From Candidatus Schneewindia gallinarum (lineage in GTDB: Bacteria; Bacillota; Clostridia; Oscillospirales; Ruminococcaceae), in the NCBI GenBank assembly GCA_904420175.1, contig CAJFUF010000023.1:62001-126000 (forward strand): 64,000 bases of DNA, in the 5' to 3' direction. The notes under the pieces are model-generated. The model saw only the letters and a program-made list of their open reading frames with translations, was not told the DNA's origin and ran no database searches. Both the position numbers and the translations under genes were made by a program. Each line of letters opens with the position of its first letter. Positions within the stretch are counted from its first letter, which is position 1. Shown one piece after another: positions 55,932-64,000 of this stretch.

Positions 55932-56639
55932 TTAACTGCCAAGATAGGCGGCCTTGATGGCTTCGTCATCAAGCAGCGTTTTTGCGTCGCCTTCACTTAC
56001 AATTTTGCCGGTTTCCAGCACGTAAGCCCTGTCGGCAATAGAAAGCGCCTTGTTTGCATTCTGCTCCACCAGCAGCACCGTCACGCCGGAGTCGTTTACC
56101 TCCTTGATTATTTCAAAGATTTCATCCACCAGAATGGGGGAGAGACCCATGGAGGGCTCGTCCAGCAGCAGCATTTTCGGACGGGACATCAGAGCGCGGC
56201 CCATGGCAAGCATTTGCTGCTCGCCTCCCGACAGGGTGCCGGCAATTTGTCTGCGGCGCTCCTTCAGGCGGGGAAAGCGCTGAAAGACCATCTCAATGTC
56301 CTGCTGAATCCCCTCCTTATCCTTGCGGATGTAGGCGCCCATGGAGATGTTTTCCATAACGCTCAGATGGGAGAAAATGCGCCGTCCTTCCGGCACCTGG
56401 GCAAGGCCGAGCGCCACAATTTTGTGCGGCACCGTTTTGCGCAGGTCGTGCCCCAGGAAATGAATTTCGCCGCTTTTGGCAGGCAGCAGGCCGGAGATCG
56501 TCTGCAGAATAGTGGTTTTACCCGCTCCGTTTGCGCCAATCAGGGTTACAATTTCGCCTTCTTCCACAGAGAAGCTGATGTTTTTGATGGCATGGATGGA
56601 GTCGTAATAAACGTTCAGATCCTTTACGGTAAGCATCAT
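55932..56639 (-). CDS. livF: Branched-chain amino acid ABC transporter ATPase LivF
   Basis: 235 residues: Walker A GANGAGKTT, signature LSGGEQQML, Walker B LLLDEPSMGL. Together with LivG it powers the LivHM permease. The short length and the QTISGLLPAKSGEI region are typical of LivF. ATG 56639 after GGGAGGG. Confidence 0.94.
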   Translation of the reverse strand: MMLTVKDLNVYYDSIHAIKNISFSVEEGEIVTLIGANGAGKTTILQTISGLLPAKSGEIHFLGHDLRKTVPHKIVALGLAQVPEGRRIFSHLSVMENISMGAYIRKDKEGIQQDIEMVFQRFPRLKERRRQIAGTLSGGEQQMLAMGRALMSRPKMLLLDEPSMGLSPILVDEIFEIIKEVNDSGVTVLLVEQNANKALSIADRAYVLETGKIVSEGDAKTLLDDEAIKAAYLGS

Positions 56640-56654
56640 CTACTTTCCCTCCCA

Positions 56655-57425
56655 CTAACGTCCGAGATAGGCGCCGATGACCTTCTCGTTCTCTCTGATT
56701 TCCTTCGGTGTGCCGCTGGCAATCACCATGCCGTAATCAAGCACCACAATCTTTTCGCAAATCCCCATAACCAGATTCATATCATGCTCAATTAACAGAA
56801 TGGATACGCCAAACTTGTCACGCACAAAGGAGATGGTTTCCATCAGGCCCTTCGTCTCGGTATGGTTCATGCCCGCAGCCGGCTCGTCCAGCAGCAGCAG
56901 TTTGGGACCGGTGGCAAGTGCCCGGACAATTTCCAGCTTTCTCTGCTGGCCGTAGGGCAGGTTGGAAGCGGTGATGTCTGCAAGGCCGTCCAGGTCAAAG
57001 ACTTTCAGCAGTTCATGGGCTTTGGCAGTGGCGGCTTTTTCCTCTTTCCAGTACTTCGGCAAACGAAGTAAACCGGTCAGCGTACCGTAGCTCATTTCAT
57101 TGTTCAGTGCAATTTTTACATTATCAATGACGGACAGGCCTTTAAACAGCCGGATATTTTGAAAGGTACGGCCAATGCCGTATTTTACCACTTTGTAGGT
57201 TTTTTCCCCGTGCAGCAGTTTGCCGTCCAGGGTGATGGTGCCCTCGGTAGGGGTATAGACAGAGGTGAGCAGGTTGAACACCGTGGTTTTGCCCGCACCG
57301 TTTGGCCCAATCAGCCCCACAATCTGCTTTTCCAGCACATCAAAGGAAACGCCCTTCACCGCCTGCAGGCCGCCGAAGTTGATCCCAAGGTCTTTCACAG
57401 AAAGAATGGTTCTTTTTTCGCCCAT
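56655..57425 (-). CDS. livG: Branched-chain amino acid ABC transporter ATPase LivG
   Basis: 256 residues: Walker [10 protein letters not shown], the LivG marker [15 protein letters not shown], Walker [12 protein letters not shown], and the C-terminal extension [18 protein letters not shown]. One base overlap with livM. Confidence 0.95.
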   Translation of the reverse strand: MGEKRTILSVKDLGINFGGLQAVKGVSFDVLEKQIVGLIGPNGAGKTTVFNLLTSVYTPTEGTITLDGKLLHGEKTYKVVKYGIGRTFQNIRLFKGLSVIDNVKIALNNEMSYGTLTGLLRLPKYWKEEKAATAKAHELLKVFDLDGLADITASNLPYGQQRKLEIVRALATGPKLLLLDEPAAGMNHTETKGLMETISFVRDKFGVSILLIEHDMNLVMGICEKIVVLDYGMVIASGTPKEIRENEKVIGAYLGR

Positions 57426-58420
57426 TATTCAGCACCTCCATCCACAGTTTTGCGCCCTTTGAAAAAGAAGCGTTTGCAGCGGCTGAGGAACCGCGTCAGC
57501 GAAAACTCATATTTGCCAAGCAGGCCCTCCGGCTTAAAGATCATCATTGCGACCAGAAGGATTGAGTAGATAAGCAGGCGATAGTCATTAAATCCACGCA
57601 AAACCTCCGGCAGAAGGGTCAGCAGGGAAGCAGCCAGAATGGACCCGGTGAAGCTGCCCATGCCGCCCAGCACCACCATGACAAGAATTTCAATGGACAG
57701 GTTGAAGCCAAAGTAAGAGGGATCAATAATGGTAATGTAGTGTGCATACAACGCGCCGGCAATCCCCGCAAAGAAAGAGGAGATGACAAACGCCATAATT
57801 TTATATTTGGTGGTGTTGATACCAACAGAATCGGCAGCCACCTGATTCTCCCTCACAGAGAGGATGGCACGGCCCTGACGGGAACGGAACAGGGAGAACA
57901 GAATTGCCACAGTAAGAACCATGATAACAAACACCCAGTGGAAGTTTGTGTATTCCTCAATGCCGGAAAGTCCGCGCCCGCCACCGGTAAAGTCGAGGTT
58001 CAATAGGATGACACGGATAATTTCACCAAAGCCCAGGGTGATGATGGCAAGGTAATCTCCACGCAGACGCAGTGCCGGAATCCCGATCAACAGTCCAAAG
58101 AAAGCGGCGCACAGCCCCGCCAGCAGGATACCGACAGGGAACTCCAGACCGGCAGGCAGCGGCACGGCCTTGGTAAACAGGGCGGCTGTGTATGCACCCA
58201 CGGACATAAAGCCCGCATGACCCAGCACCAGCTCGCCAAGGCAGCCGGTGGACAGGTTCAGCGAGGTGGCGAGAATAATGTTGATACACACAGTGATGAG
58301 AATTCCCTGATAGTAGGAGGTGATGACACCGGTCTGCATCAGGGTAATAAACAGCAGGTAAATGATAAGGATGGAAAGGAAATTGACGCCGTAGGATACC
58401 AGATTTTTTTTCATCATCAT
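57425..58420 (-). CDS. livM: Branched-chain amino acid ABC permease LivM
   Basis: 331 residues, about nine membrane helices, with the permease coupling motif in IEEYTNFHW... and [16 protein letters not shown]; the GYHAFFSLGAA equivalent is [14 protein letters not shown]. It lies between livH and livG, separated from livH by four bases. Confidence 0.94.
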   Translation of the reverse strand: MMMKKNLVSYGVNFLSILIIYLLFITLMQTGVITSYYQGILITVCINIILATSLNLSTGCLGELVLGHAGFMSVGAYTAALFTKAVPLPAGLEFPVGILLAGLCAAFFGLLIGIPALRLRGDYLAIITLGFGEIIRVILLNLDFTGGGRGLSGIEEYTNFHWVFVIMVLTVAILFSLFRSRQGRAILSVRENQVAADSVGINTTKYKIMAFVISSFFAGIAGALYAHYITIIDPSYFGFNLSIEILVMVVLGGMGSFTGSILAASLLTLLPEVLRGFNDYRLLIYSILLVAMMIFKPEGLLGKYEFSLTRFLSRCKRFFFKGRKTVDGGAE

Positions 58421-58424
58421 TCAC

Positions 58425-59303
58425 CTACACTTTCTCTTTCACGTTTTTGCCAAGCAGGCCCGCAGGCTTGACCAGCAGAACGATAATTAAAATACCAAAT
58501 ACAAAGGCGTCGGTCAGGGTGGAAGAGATGTAGCCCTTAATCAATGCCTCGGCAATGCCGATAATAAAACCGCCGCACATGGCGCCCGGAATGATTCCGA
58601 TGCCGCCGACCACCGCAGCCACAAAGACCTTGATACCCAGCGCAGAGCCCATGTAGGGGTTGATCAGCGGATAGGTAGAGCTGTACAGCACCGCTGCAAT
58701 GGCAGCCAGAGCAGAGCCGATGGCAAAAGTGACGGAGATTGTGGTGTTGACATTAATTCCCATCAGTTTGGCCGCACCGTCATCCTCCGACACGGCGCGC
58801 ATGGCGGTGCCGAGCTTTGTCTTGTTGACAAACAGGCTGAGGACTACCATGATGATAATGGTGATAACAATGGTGGCAACTGTCAAAAAGCTGATGGTCA
58901 TCTCGCCGATAGTGAAGCTGATATCCGGGAACATGTTGGGATAGGGCCTTGGATCGGAGGAGAACAGCAGCAGGAACAGGTTTTCCAGCAAAAGGCTGAC
59001 ACCGATGGCAGTAATCAGCGCAGACATCCTGGAGGAGCCGCGCAACGGTTTGTAGGCGACGCGCTCAATCAATACGCCGAGCACCGCACAGAAAACCGCA
59101 ATGACAATAAAGGTGGCCCAAAGCGGCAGCCCCAGGGTGGACAGGCAGATAAGCGACATGTACGCGCCGACCATGATGATGTCGCCGTGCGCAAAATTAA
59201 TCAGCTTGGCGATACCATAAACCATGGTGTACCCCAGCGCAATCAATGCATACACGCTGCCCAGCTGAATGCCGTTGATGAGCTGTTGAATGAAGTTTAG
59301 CAT
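58425..59303 (-). CDS. livH: Branched-chain amino acid ABC permease LivH
   Basis: 293 residues, eight membrane helices, with ALIALGYTMVYGIAKLINFAHGD and GGIGIIPGAMCGGFIIGIAE typical of LivH. The track ORF starts at 59375, within an intergenic hairpin; ATG 59303 is eight bases after GGAGGG. Confidence 0.95.
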   Translation of the reverse strand: MLNFIQQLINGIQLGSVYALIALGYTMVYGIAKLINFAHGDIIMVGAYMSLICLSTLGLPLWATFIVIAVFCAVLGVLIERVAYKPLRGSSRMSALITAIGVSLLLENLFLLLFSSDPRPYPNMFPDISFTIGEMTISFLTVATIVITIIIMVVLSLFVNKTKLGTAMRAVSEDDGAAKLMGINVNTTISVTFAIGSALAAIAAVLYSSTYPLINPYMGSALGIKVFVAAVVGGIGIIPGAMCGGFIIGIAEALIKGYISSTLTDAFVFGILIIVLLVKPAGLLGKNVKEKV

Positions 59304-59341
59304 TTCATTTTCCCTCCTCAAATTTTCACACCAAATGGAAA

Positions 59342-59368
59342 GCGGCAAATGAAAAAACGGTTTGCCGC
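59342..59368 (-). other. Hairpin upstream of livH
   Basis: Inverted repeat GCGGCAAA-11-TTTGCCGC, between the large livJ-livH stem-loop and livH. A T-rich loop, no T run after it. Confidence 0.55.
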
Positions 59369-59372
59369 CTCC

Positions 59373-59445
59373 CATTCAGTTTGAAAAGCACAATCTGGTA
59401 GGGGCATGAAAGTGCCCCTACCAGTTGTGACATTGAAACTGAATG
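59373..59445 (-). repeat. 73-base stem-loop between livJ and livH
   Basis: Nested inverted repeats: CATTCAGTTT / AAACTGAATG outside, CACAA / TTGTG, and CTGGTAGGGGCA / TGCCCCTACCAG inside with a 6-base loop. Between livJ and the permease genes it may protect the livJ message or stop part of transcription, so the binding protein is made in excess. A MITE-type repeat is the alternative. Confidence 0.7.
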
Positions 59446-59460
59446 CGAAAAAATCAGCAC

Positions 59461-60636
59461 TTATTTCTTGACGGTATAGCCTTTTTCAGACAGGGTATAC
59501 TCGCCATTTTCAATTTTGATGATGGTCACGCTCTTGACAGGATCGCCACTGCCGTCATACTGGATGTTTCCAGTTACGCCGTTGTAGTCCGTCTCATTCA
59601 GCGCCTTGATAATCGCGTCCTTGTCGGTGGAGCCGGCCTTTTCAATGGCGTTGATTAACACCATGGCTGCATCGTAACCGAGCGCTGCGAAAGAGTTGGG
59701 GTCCGTGCCGTAAATTTCCTTGTAGTTCTTAAAGAAATTGCTGACAACCTCATCGGTATCCCCGGAGTAGTAGTGGTTGGCGAAAATGGCGCCATCCGCA
59801 TTGGTCTTTTTCCCGTCGGCCAGTGCGCCAAGCACACCGTCCCAACCGTCGCCGCCTAAGAAGGTGGTCTCAATTCCAAGGTCCTTCGCCTGGGAGACGA
59901 TAAGGGCAATGGTGTTGTAGTAGGAGGGGACGCACAGCACGTCAGGCTTTTCAGCGCCGATTTTGGTCAGCTGGCTTTTGAAATCCTTGTCGCCCTCTCC
60001 GAAGGCCTCATATGCAACAACCTGAATGCCGTAGGCCTCGGCATGCTCCTTAAAGGACTCCGCAATGCCGATGGAGTAGTCGTCCGAGGAGTCATACAGT
60101 ACGGCAGCAGTTTTTGCAGACAGCTTTTCATTTGCATAGCTTGCAAGAATTTCACCCTGATAGGGATCAAGGAAGCAGGCGCGGAAGACGTTGCTGCCGT
60201 AAGTGGTGACCTCTGCCGCGGTAGCGGTAGGCGTCACCATGGGCAGATTATCCTTCGCGGATTTCTGCGCAACCGACATGGTGGGCTTGCTGGTGACATC
60301 GCCGATCAGCGCGACAATCCCTTCACCGACCAGCTTGTTGTAAGCGTTGACGGCTTTGGTGGCGTCGCCTTCCTCGTCCTCCAGCAAAAATTCGATCTTT
60401 TTACCGCCGAGGATGCCGCCGTTGGCATTTACTTCATCAATTGCCATCTTTGCACCGTTGGATGCGGCCACGCCGTAGACGGATACCTCGCCGGTCAGCG
60501 GTGCCAGGCCACCAATTTTGATGGTGTCGCCGGTGTCGGCAGTGCTGCCGGAAGAGCCGCCGCTTTCACCGCCGCAGGCGGCCAAAACGGTTACGGCCAT
60601 GGCAAGAACCAGCGCCAGGGCAATAAACTTTTTCAT
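59461..60636 (-). CDS. livJ: Branched-chain amino acid-binding lipoprotein LivJ
   Basis: The extracellular substrate-binding protein of the Liv transporter. It has 391 residues, a lipoprotein signal peptide with lipobox LAACGG, a Ser/Gly linker, and a type I periplasmic fold (KIGGLAPLTGEVSVYG; ALIGDVTSKPTMSVAQ; AALGYDAAMVLINAI). ATG 60636 after GGAGG; the track start 60672 is upstream of that site. First gene of livJHMGF. It probably binds Leu/Ile/Val, but other ligands are possible in this family. Confidence 0.94.
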   Translation of the reverse strand: MKKFIALALVLAMAVTVLAACGGESGGSSGSTADTGDTIKIGGLAPLTGEVSVYGVAASNGAKMAIDEVNANGGILGGKKIEFLLEDEEGDATKAVNAYNKLVGEGIVALIGDVTSKPTMSVAQKSAKDNLPMVTPTATAAEVTTYGSNVFRACFLDPYQGEILASYANEKLSAKTAAVLYDSSDDYSIGIAESFKEHAEAYGIQVVAYEAFGEGDKDFKSQLTKIGAEKPDVLCVPSYYNTIALIVSQAKDLGIETTFLGGDGWDGVLGALADGKKTNADGAIFANHYYSGDTDEVVSNFFKNYKEIYGTDPNSFAALGYDAAMVLINAIEKAGSTDKDAIIKALNETDYNGVTGNIQYDGSGDPVKSVTIIKIENGEYTLSEKGYTVKK

Positions 60637-60675
60637 TTTCCTTACCTCCAATTTTTTAGTTACTGATTTCACTTT

Positions 60676-60704
60676 ATTATATAGCGACCAAGTAGGGATA
60701 TCAA
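60676..60704 (-). promoter_or_regulatory. Promoter of the liv operon
   Basis: Minus strand TTGATA (60704-60699), 17 bases, TATAAT (60681-60676), 40 bases before livJ. Confidence 0.78.
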
Positions 60705-60775
60705 TTCTTAAAGTGAAAAATGCAGAAATATGATAGAACTTCTCTTAATTTAGTAAAAATGCATAAGTTAGAGAG

Positions 60776-60798
60776 CCAAAAATTGGTGGATTTCACCA
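60776..60798 (-). terminator. Weak terminator after the mrp gene
   Basis: Minus strand TGGTG-5-CACCA followed by ATTTTT. Short stem, so low efficiency is likely. Confidence 0.4.
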
Positions 60799-60803
60799 CA
60801 GGA

Positions 60804-61637
60804 TTACTCCCCAAGCTGCTCCAGCCTGTCGGCCACAGGCTCAAGATAGTCCCCTTCGAACAGTTCAATTAAGCCACTGTCGCAGTTGCTGGCCAGCTGG
60901 GGATCAATCGGTACCTTTGCAAGAACGGGCAGACCATATTCCGCGGCAATTTCATCCACATGGCTTTCACCAAACACGTGGATTTCCTTGCCACAGTCCG
61001 GGCACTTCAGGTAGCTCATGTTCTCCACAATGCCGAGAACCGGGATATCCATTTTCTGGGCCATGCCAACAGCCTTGGAGACGATCATGGATACCAGCTC
61101 CTGCGGGGAGGTGACAACCAGAATACCGTCTACAGGCAGGGACTGAAACACCGTCAGCGGAACGTCCCCGGTTCCCGGAGGCATGTCCACAAACAAAAAG
61201 TCCACATCGGACCAGATCACATCCGTCCAAAACTGCTTGACCACACCGGCAATAATGGGCCCGCGCCAGATAACAGGGTCCGTTTCATTCTCCAGCAGGA
61301 GATTGACAGACATGATGTCGATTCCGGTCTTGCTTTTGGCGGGCAGCAGCCCCCACTCGTTGCTCATGGCCTTCTCATGGATGCCGAAAAGCTTCGGAAT
61401 GGACGGGCCGGTAATATCCGCGTCCAAAATGCCCGCGGCATACCCGCGCCGGTTCATGGTGACGGCGGACATGGCGGTGACAAGGCTTTTGCCCACACCG
61501 CCCTTGCCACTGACAACACCAATGACCTTCTTGATGCTGCTCATGGTGTGGGGCTTCTCGATGAAGTCCACAGGGTTTTGACGGGACTCGCAGTTCTCAC
61601 TGCACGATCCACAGTCATGGTTACAGGTTTCACTCAT
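60804..61637 (-). CDS. Mrp/NBP35-family Fe-S carrier ATPase
   Basis: 277 residues of the ParA-like Mrp/ApbC family that carries and delivers iron-sulfur clusters. It has a Cys-rich N-terminus (CNHDCGSCSENC), the deviant Walker A SGKGGVGKS near residue 43, and a CPDCGKE pair that binds the bridging cluster. Start ATG 61637 after GGAGG; it overlaps the MATE gene by four bases, so the two are co-transcribed. Confidence 0.92.
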   Translation of the reverse strand: MSETCNHDCGSCSENCESRQNPVDFIEKPHTMSSIKKVIGVVSGKGGVGKSLVTAMSAVTMNRRGYAAGILDADITGPSIPKLFGIHEKAMSNEWGLLPAKSKTGIDIMSVNLLLENETDPVIWRGPIIAGVVKQFWTDVIWSDVDFLFVDMPPGTGDVPLTVFQSLPVDGILVVTSPQELVSMIVSKAVGMAQKMDIPVLGIVENMSYLKCPDCGKEIHVFGESHVDEIAAEYGLPVLAKVPIDPQLASNCDSGLIELFEGDYLEPVADRLEQLGE

Positions 61638-63007
61638 AATATATTTGCCTCCTTCGAATTTCCTAAAGGTTGGATAACTGTTTTATAGATATAGCGGTAC
61701 AGGAAAATACTGATGGTTGTCGCGACAATTTCCGAAAGCGGAAAGGCGAACCATACTGCAGACCCGCCAAAAACGGACTTCAGTATGTAAGCGGCGGGGA
61801 GAATCACCAGCAGCTGCCGGATGATGGACAGCGCCATGCTGAGAAAACCGTGCCCTAACGCCTGATAGACCGCAGAAAAAATAATGGCAATTCCTGCAAA
61901 GACAAAGCAGGTGGCAATGATACGAAGCGCCGGAACTCCAAGGGAAAGCATATCCCCCTTTGCGTTAAACAGCAGCAGAAGCTTGTCGGGAATCAGCTGG
62001 AACAGGATGGTGCCGGCCGCCATAATACCGACGGAAATCACAAGGCCAAGCTTGATGGTGCCCATAATCCTCTCCCGGTTTTTTGCGCCGAAGTTGTAGC
62101 CGATAATGGGGACCATGGCGTTAGTCAGGCCGAATATTGGCATGAAAACAAAGGTCTGCAATTTATAGTATACCCCATAGACGGAAATCGCAGTGGGCAG
62201 GGAGAGGATAAAGTTTAATCCCACCGTCATGATAGATGAGATGGACTGCATAATGATGGAAGGAAAGCCAACAGAGTAAATTTCCTTTATAATGCGTCCG
62301 TGCGGCTTAAAGTGTGCCAGGGTAATGCGAACCTCTTTGTTTTTAAAATGGTTCAGGACAGCACCGAGAATCATTGCAACAATCTGCCCGATAACCGTTG
62401 CCCAGGCGGCACCTGCAACACCCATGGCGGGGCAGCCGAAATAACCGAAAATCATAATCGGGTCAAGGATGATGTTGGTGACGGCGCCAACCCCCTGAAT
62501 AAACATGTGGTAAATGGTGTTGCCAGTGGACTGCATAATCCGCTCAAAGGCGACCTGAACAAACACACCGAAGGAAAAAATCGTGCAGATGGAAACATAC
62601 TCCGTACCCATCTCAATAATTTCCGGAATGTTGGTAAATGCGGCAATAAACATTCTGGAGAAGAAAATACCGAACAAAAGGAACACAAGCCAACTTGCAA
62701 CAGACAGCAGCAGGCCCTGTGCAGCAACTGTGTTTGCCTCCTCCTGCTGCTTTTCACCCAACCGGCGGGAGAGCAGCGCGTTAATGCCGACGCCGGTACC
62801 AACTGAAACGGCAATCATCAGCGTCTGAATCGGAAGCGCCAGGGACACGGCGGTCAGCGCATTTTCACTGATCTGTGCGACGAAAATGCTGTCCACAACA
62901 TTGTACAGCGCCTGGACAAGCATGGATGCCATAATTGGCAAAGACATGGTGACAAGCAGCCTTGGGACCGGCATAACTCCCATTTTGTTTTCTTTTCTTT
63001 TTTCCAT
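61634..63007 (-). CDS. MATE-family efflux protein
   Basis: 457 residues, twelve membrane helices, with the N-terminal VTMSLPIMASMLVQALYNVVDSIFV and the repeat-related IIMQSISSIMTVGLNFILS. A Na+- or H+-driven antiporter of drugs or metabolites; the substrate is unknown. ATG 63007 after GGGGGGAAG. Confidence 0.92.
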   Translation of the reverse strand: MEKRKENKMGVMPVPRLLVTMSLPIMASMLVQALYNVVDSIFVAQISENALTAVSLALPIQTLMIAVSVGTGVGINALLSRRLGEKQQEEANTVAAQGLLLSVASWLVFLLFGIFFSRMFIAAFTNIPEIIEMGTEYVSICTIFSFGVFVQVAFERIMQSTGNTIYHMFIQGVGAVTNIILDPIMIFGYFGCPAMGVAGAAWATVIGQIVAMILGAVLNHFKNKEVRITLAHFKPHGRIIKEIYSVGFPSIIMQSISSIMTVGLNFILSLPTAISVYGVYYKLQTFVFMPIFGLTNAMVPIIGYNFGAKNRERIMGTIKLGLVISVGIMAAGTILFQLIPDKLLLLFNAKGDMLSLGVPALRIIATCFVFAGIAIIFSAVYQALGHGFLSMALSIIRQLLVILPAAYILKSVFGGSAVWFAFPLSEIVATTISIFLYRYIYKTVIQPLGNSKEANIL

Positions 63008-63082
63008 TTAATAAACTTCCCCCCGCTTAAAATTTCGCCGTTTTCGCCAGAAAAAACGGCAAAACATTGTCAAAACATACAA

Positions 63083-63111
63083 TTTACATTTTATCACAAT
63101 TACCTTATACT
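63083..63111 (+). promoter_or_regulatory. Promoter of the cytidylate-kinase-like gene
   Basis: TTTACA, 17 bases, TATACT in an AT-rich stretch, 43 bases before ATG 63154. Confidence 0.7.
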
Positions 63112-63153
63112 GTAAATAGAAAGATCATACTTTAATTAAAGGAGGACAGGACC

Positions 63154-63768
63154 ATGAAAAACACCATCATTACCATCAGCCGACAGCATGGAAGCGGGGG
63201 ACGGGAGATTGGCAGAAAACTTGCCGGACAGCTTGGTATTCCCTTCTACGATAATGAAATTATCACTGCTGCGGCAAAGGCCTCCGGCTATGCGGAGGAA
63301 ATTTTCCACAATGCGGAGCAGCAGGGGGCGGGCAGTTTGCTGTTTTCACTGTCCATGTTCTCTTCTTCCGGCGGCTCCGCCGGGATGCCGTTAAGCGACC
63401 GGGTGTTTCTCATCCAGTCGGACGTCATTAAGAAGATGGCGGCAGAGGGGGACGGCATCTTTGTGGGCCGGTGCGCCGACTATGTACTGGGCGACTCAAA
63501 AGAGCTGAATTGCATCAACCTGTACGTCTACTCGGACTTTGACAAGCGGGTGGCGCGCGCCATTGAAGAGTATCACCTCGACAAGTCCAAGGCAGCAGAT
63601 ACCGTCAGGAAAATGGATAAAAAACGTGCCGCCTATTATGAATACTACACCGGAAATAAATGGGGAAGGGCGGAAAATTACCATCTGTCCATTAACAGCG
63701 GTATCATTGGCACGGAAAATTCGGTCAGCCTAATCAAAAGCTTCGTGGAACTGATTAAAGATAAATAG
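63154..63768 (+). CDS. Cytidylate kinase-like protein
   Basis: A 204-residue P-loop protein of the cytidylate-kinase-like family: ITISRQHGSGGREIGRKLA (the P-loop is GSGGREIG, different from true Cmk), VGRCADYVL and DKKRAAYYEYYTGNKWG. Common in Clostridia; the real substrate is unknown. ATG 63154 after AAAGGAGG. A terminator follows. Confidence 0.88.
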   Translation: MKNTIITISRQHGSGGREIGRKLAGQLGIPFYDNEIITAAAKASGYAEEIFHNAEQQGAGSLLFSLSMFSSSGGSAGMPLSDRVFLIQSDVIKKMAAEGDGIFVGRCADYVLGDSKELNCINLYVYSDFDKRVARAIEEYHLDKSKAADTVRKMDKKRAAYYEYYTGNKWGRAENYHLSINSGIIGTENSVSLIKSFVELIKDK

Positions 63769-63775
63769 GGGGCAA

Positions 63776-63815
63776 AAAACAAAGCCGGGTGTTGGCTGCC
63801 CGGCTTTGTTTTTTT
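63776..63815 (+). terminator. Terminator after the cytidylate-kinase-like gene
   Basis: Stem AAAGCCGGG / CCCGGCTTT with a 9-base loop, extended by ACA/TGT pairs, then seven Ts. Confidence 0.9.
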
Positions 63816-63833
63816 ATTTTTGAAAATTGGGGG

Positions 63834-63862
63834 TTGATTTTACTACACATTTACGGTATAAT
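63834..63862 (+). promoter_or_regulatory. Promoter of tRNA-Ser
   Basis: TTGATT, 17 bases, TATAAT, 30 bases before the tRNA. Confidence 0.8.
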
Positions 63863-63892
63863 AGCTATCGGCTCAATAAAAATTGAACAGAT

Positions 63893-63984
63893 GGAAAGAT
63901 GGCTGAGCTGGTCTAAGGCGCACGACTGGAAATCGTGTATGGGCTAATACCCCATCGAGGGTTCGAATCCCTCTCTTTCCGCCA
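63893..63984 (+). tRNA. tRNA-Ser (anticodon GGA)
   Basis: Class II tRNA with acceptor GGAAAGA/TCTTTCC, anticodon stem CACGA/TCGTG with loop CTGGAAA (anticodon GGA), a long variable arm (GTATGGGCTAATACCCCATC), T loop GTTCGAATCC, and an encoded CCA. Confidence 0.96.
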
Positions 63985-64000
63985 CACCTGCGGTGAGCAA

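Overview
The window looks like chromosomal DNA from an anaerobic, spore-forming member of the Clostridia; an Oscillospirales/Ruminococcaceae-type butyrate producer is my inference, not something the sequence proves. Supporting signs are a complete spoIIIA operon and yunB, a butyrate kinase, rubrerythrin, an HPr kinase, a K+-independent-type membrane pyrophosphatase, frequent TTG/GTG starts, AGGAGG ribosome sites and moderately GC-rich DNA (judged by eye). Coding density is high, neighbouring genes often overlap by 1-4 bases, and several convergent genes share one palindromic terminator that also encodes their last residues.

Layout. 1-3160: the N-terminal half of a membrane-anchored HtrA protease (off the left edge), divergent from an OmpR-type two-component system. 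3157-8390: a glycosyltransferase facing hprK-murB-rapZ-whiA (the usual yvcK is missing). 8409-12916: dnaE and pfkA. 13140-17334: yunB, ligA and a gatB without gatC/gatA, followed by a start-less remnant of a sortase-type sorting signal. 17677-22407: spoIIIAA-AH. 22493-34019: a long housekeeping run (Asp23 protein, nusB, a TsaD paralogue, xseAB, ispA, PAP2 protein, dxs, tlyA, nadK, argR, recN, tyrS). 34108-40370: a heterodimeric ABC exporter, a membrane transglutaminase-like protein, a zinc-ribbon/TM2 protein and mnmA.

40406-47449 is the most remarkable part. A feoAB ferrous-iron operon is split: FeoB is cut between the codons of its NGR and FPT residues by a 4,626-bp element. The element carries a large serine recombinase at one end, a small unknown basic protein with a possible sigma-E-type promoter at the other, and an L-lactate dehydrogenase/malic enzyme operon between. 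The two junctions share only a TT core. Joining the outer sequences restores a 705-codon FeoB in frame, and joining the inner ends yields an attP with 20-bp imperfect inverted repeats placed exactly 2 bp either side of the core. So the element is probably precisely excisable, and excision would switch iron uptake back on. The cargo enzymes together would turn malate into lactate and CO2 with no net redox change.

47587-53319 (minus strand): an ACT protein, butyrate kinase, type III pantothenate kinase, an ECF S component (probably for pantothenate), a small hypothetical protein and a membrane pyrophosphatase, next to tRNA-Pro(GGG). 53384-54923: an Rrf2 regulator with a perfect promoter/operator, thioredoxin and rubrerythrin. 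54942-63984: a YihY membrane protein, a complete branched-chain amino acid ABC transporter (livJHMGF), an Mrp-type Fe-S carrier, a MATE exporter, a cytidylate-kinase-like protein and tRNA-Ser(GGA). I saw no CRISPR array, rRNA or transposase.
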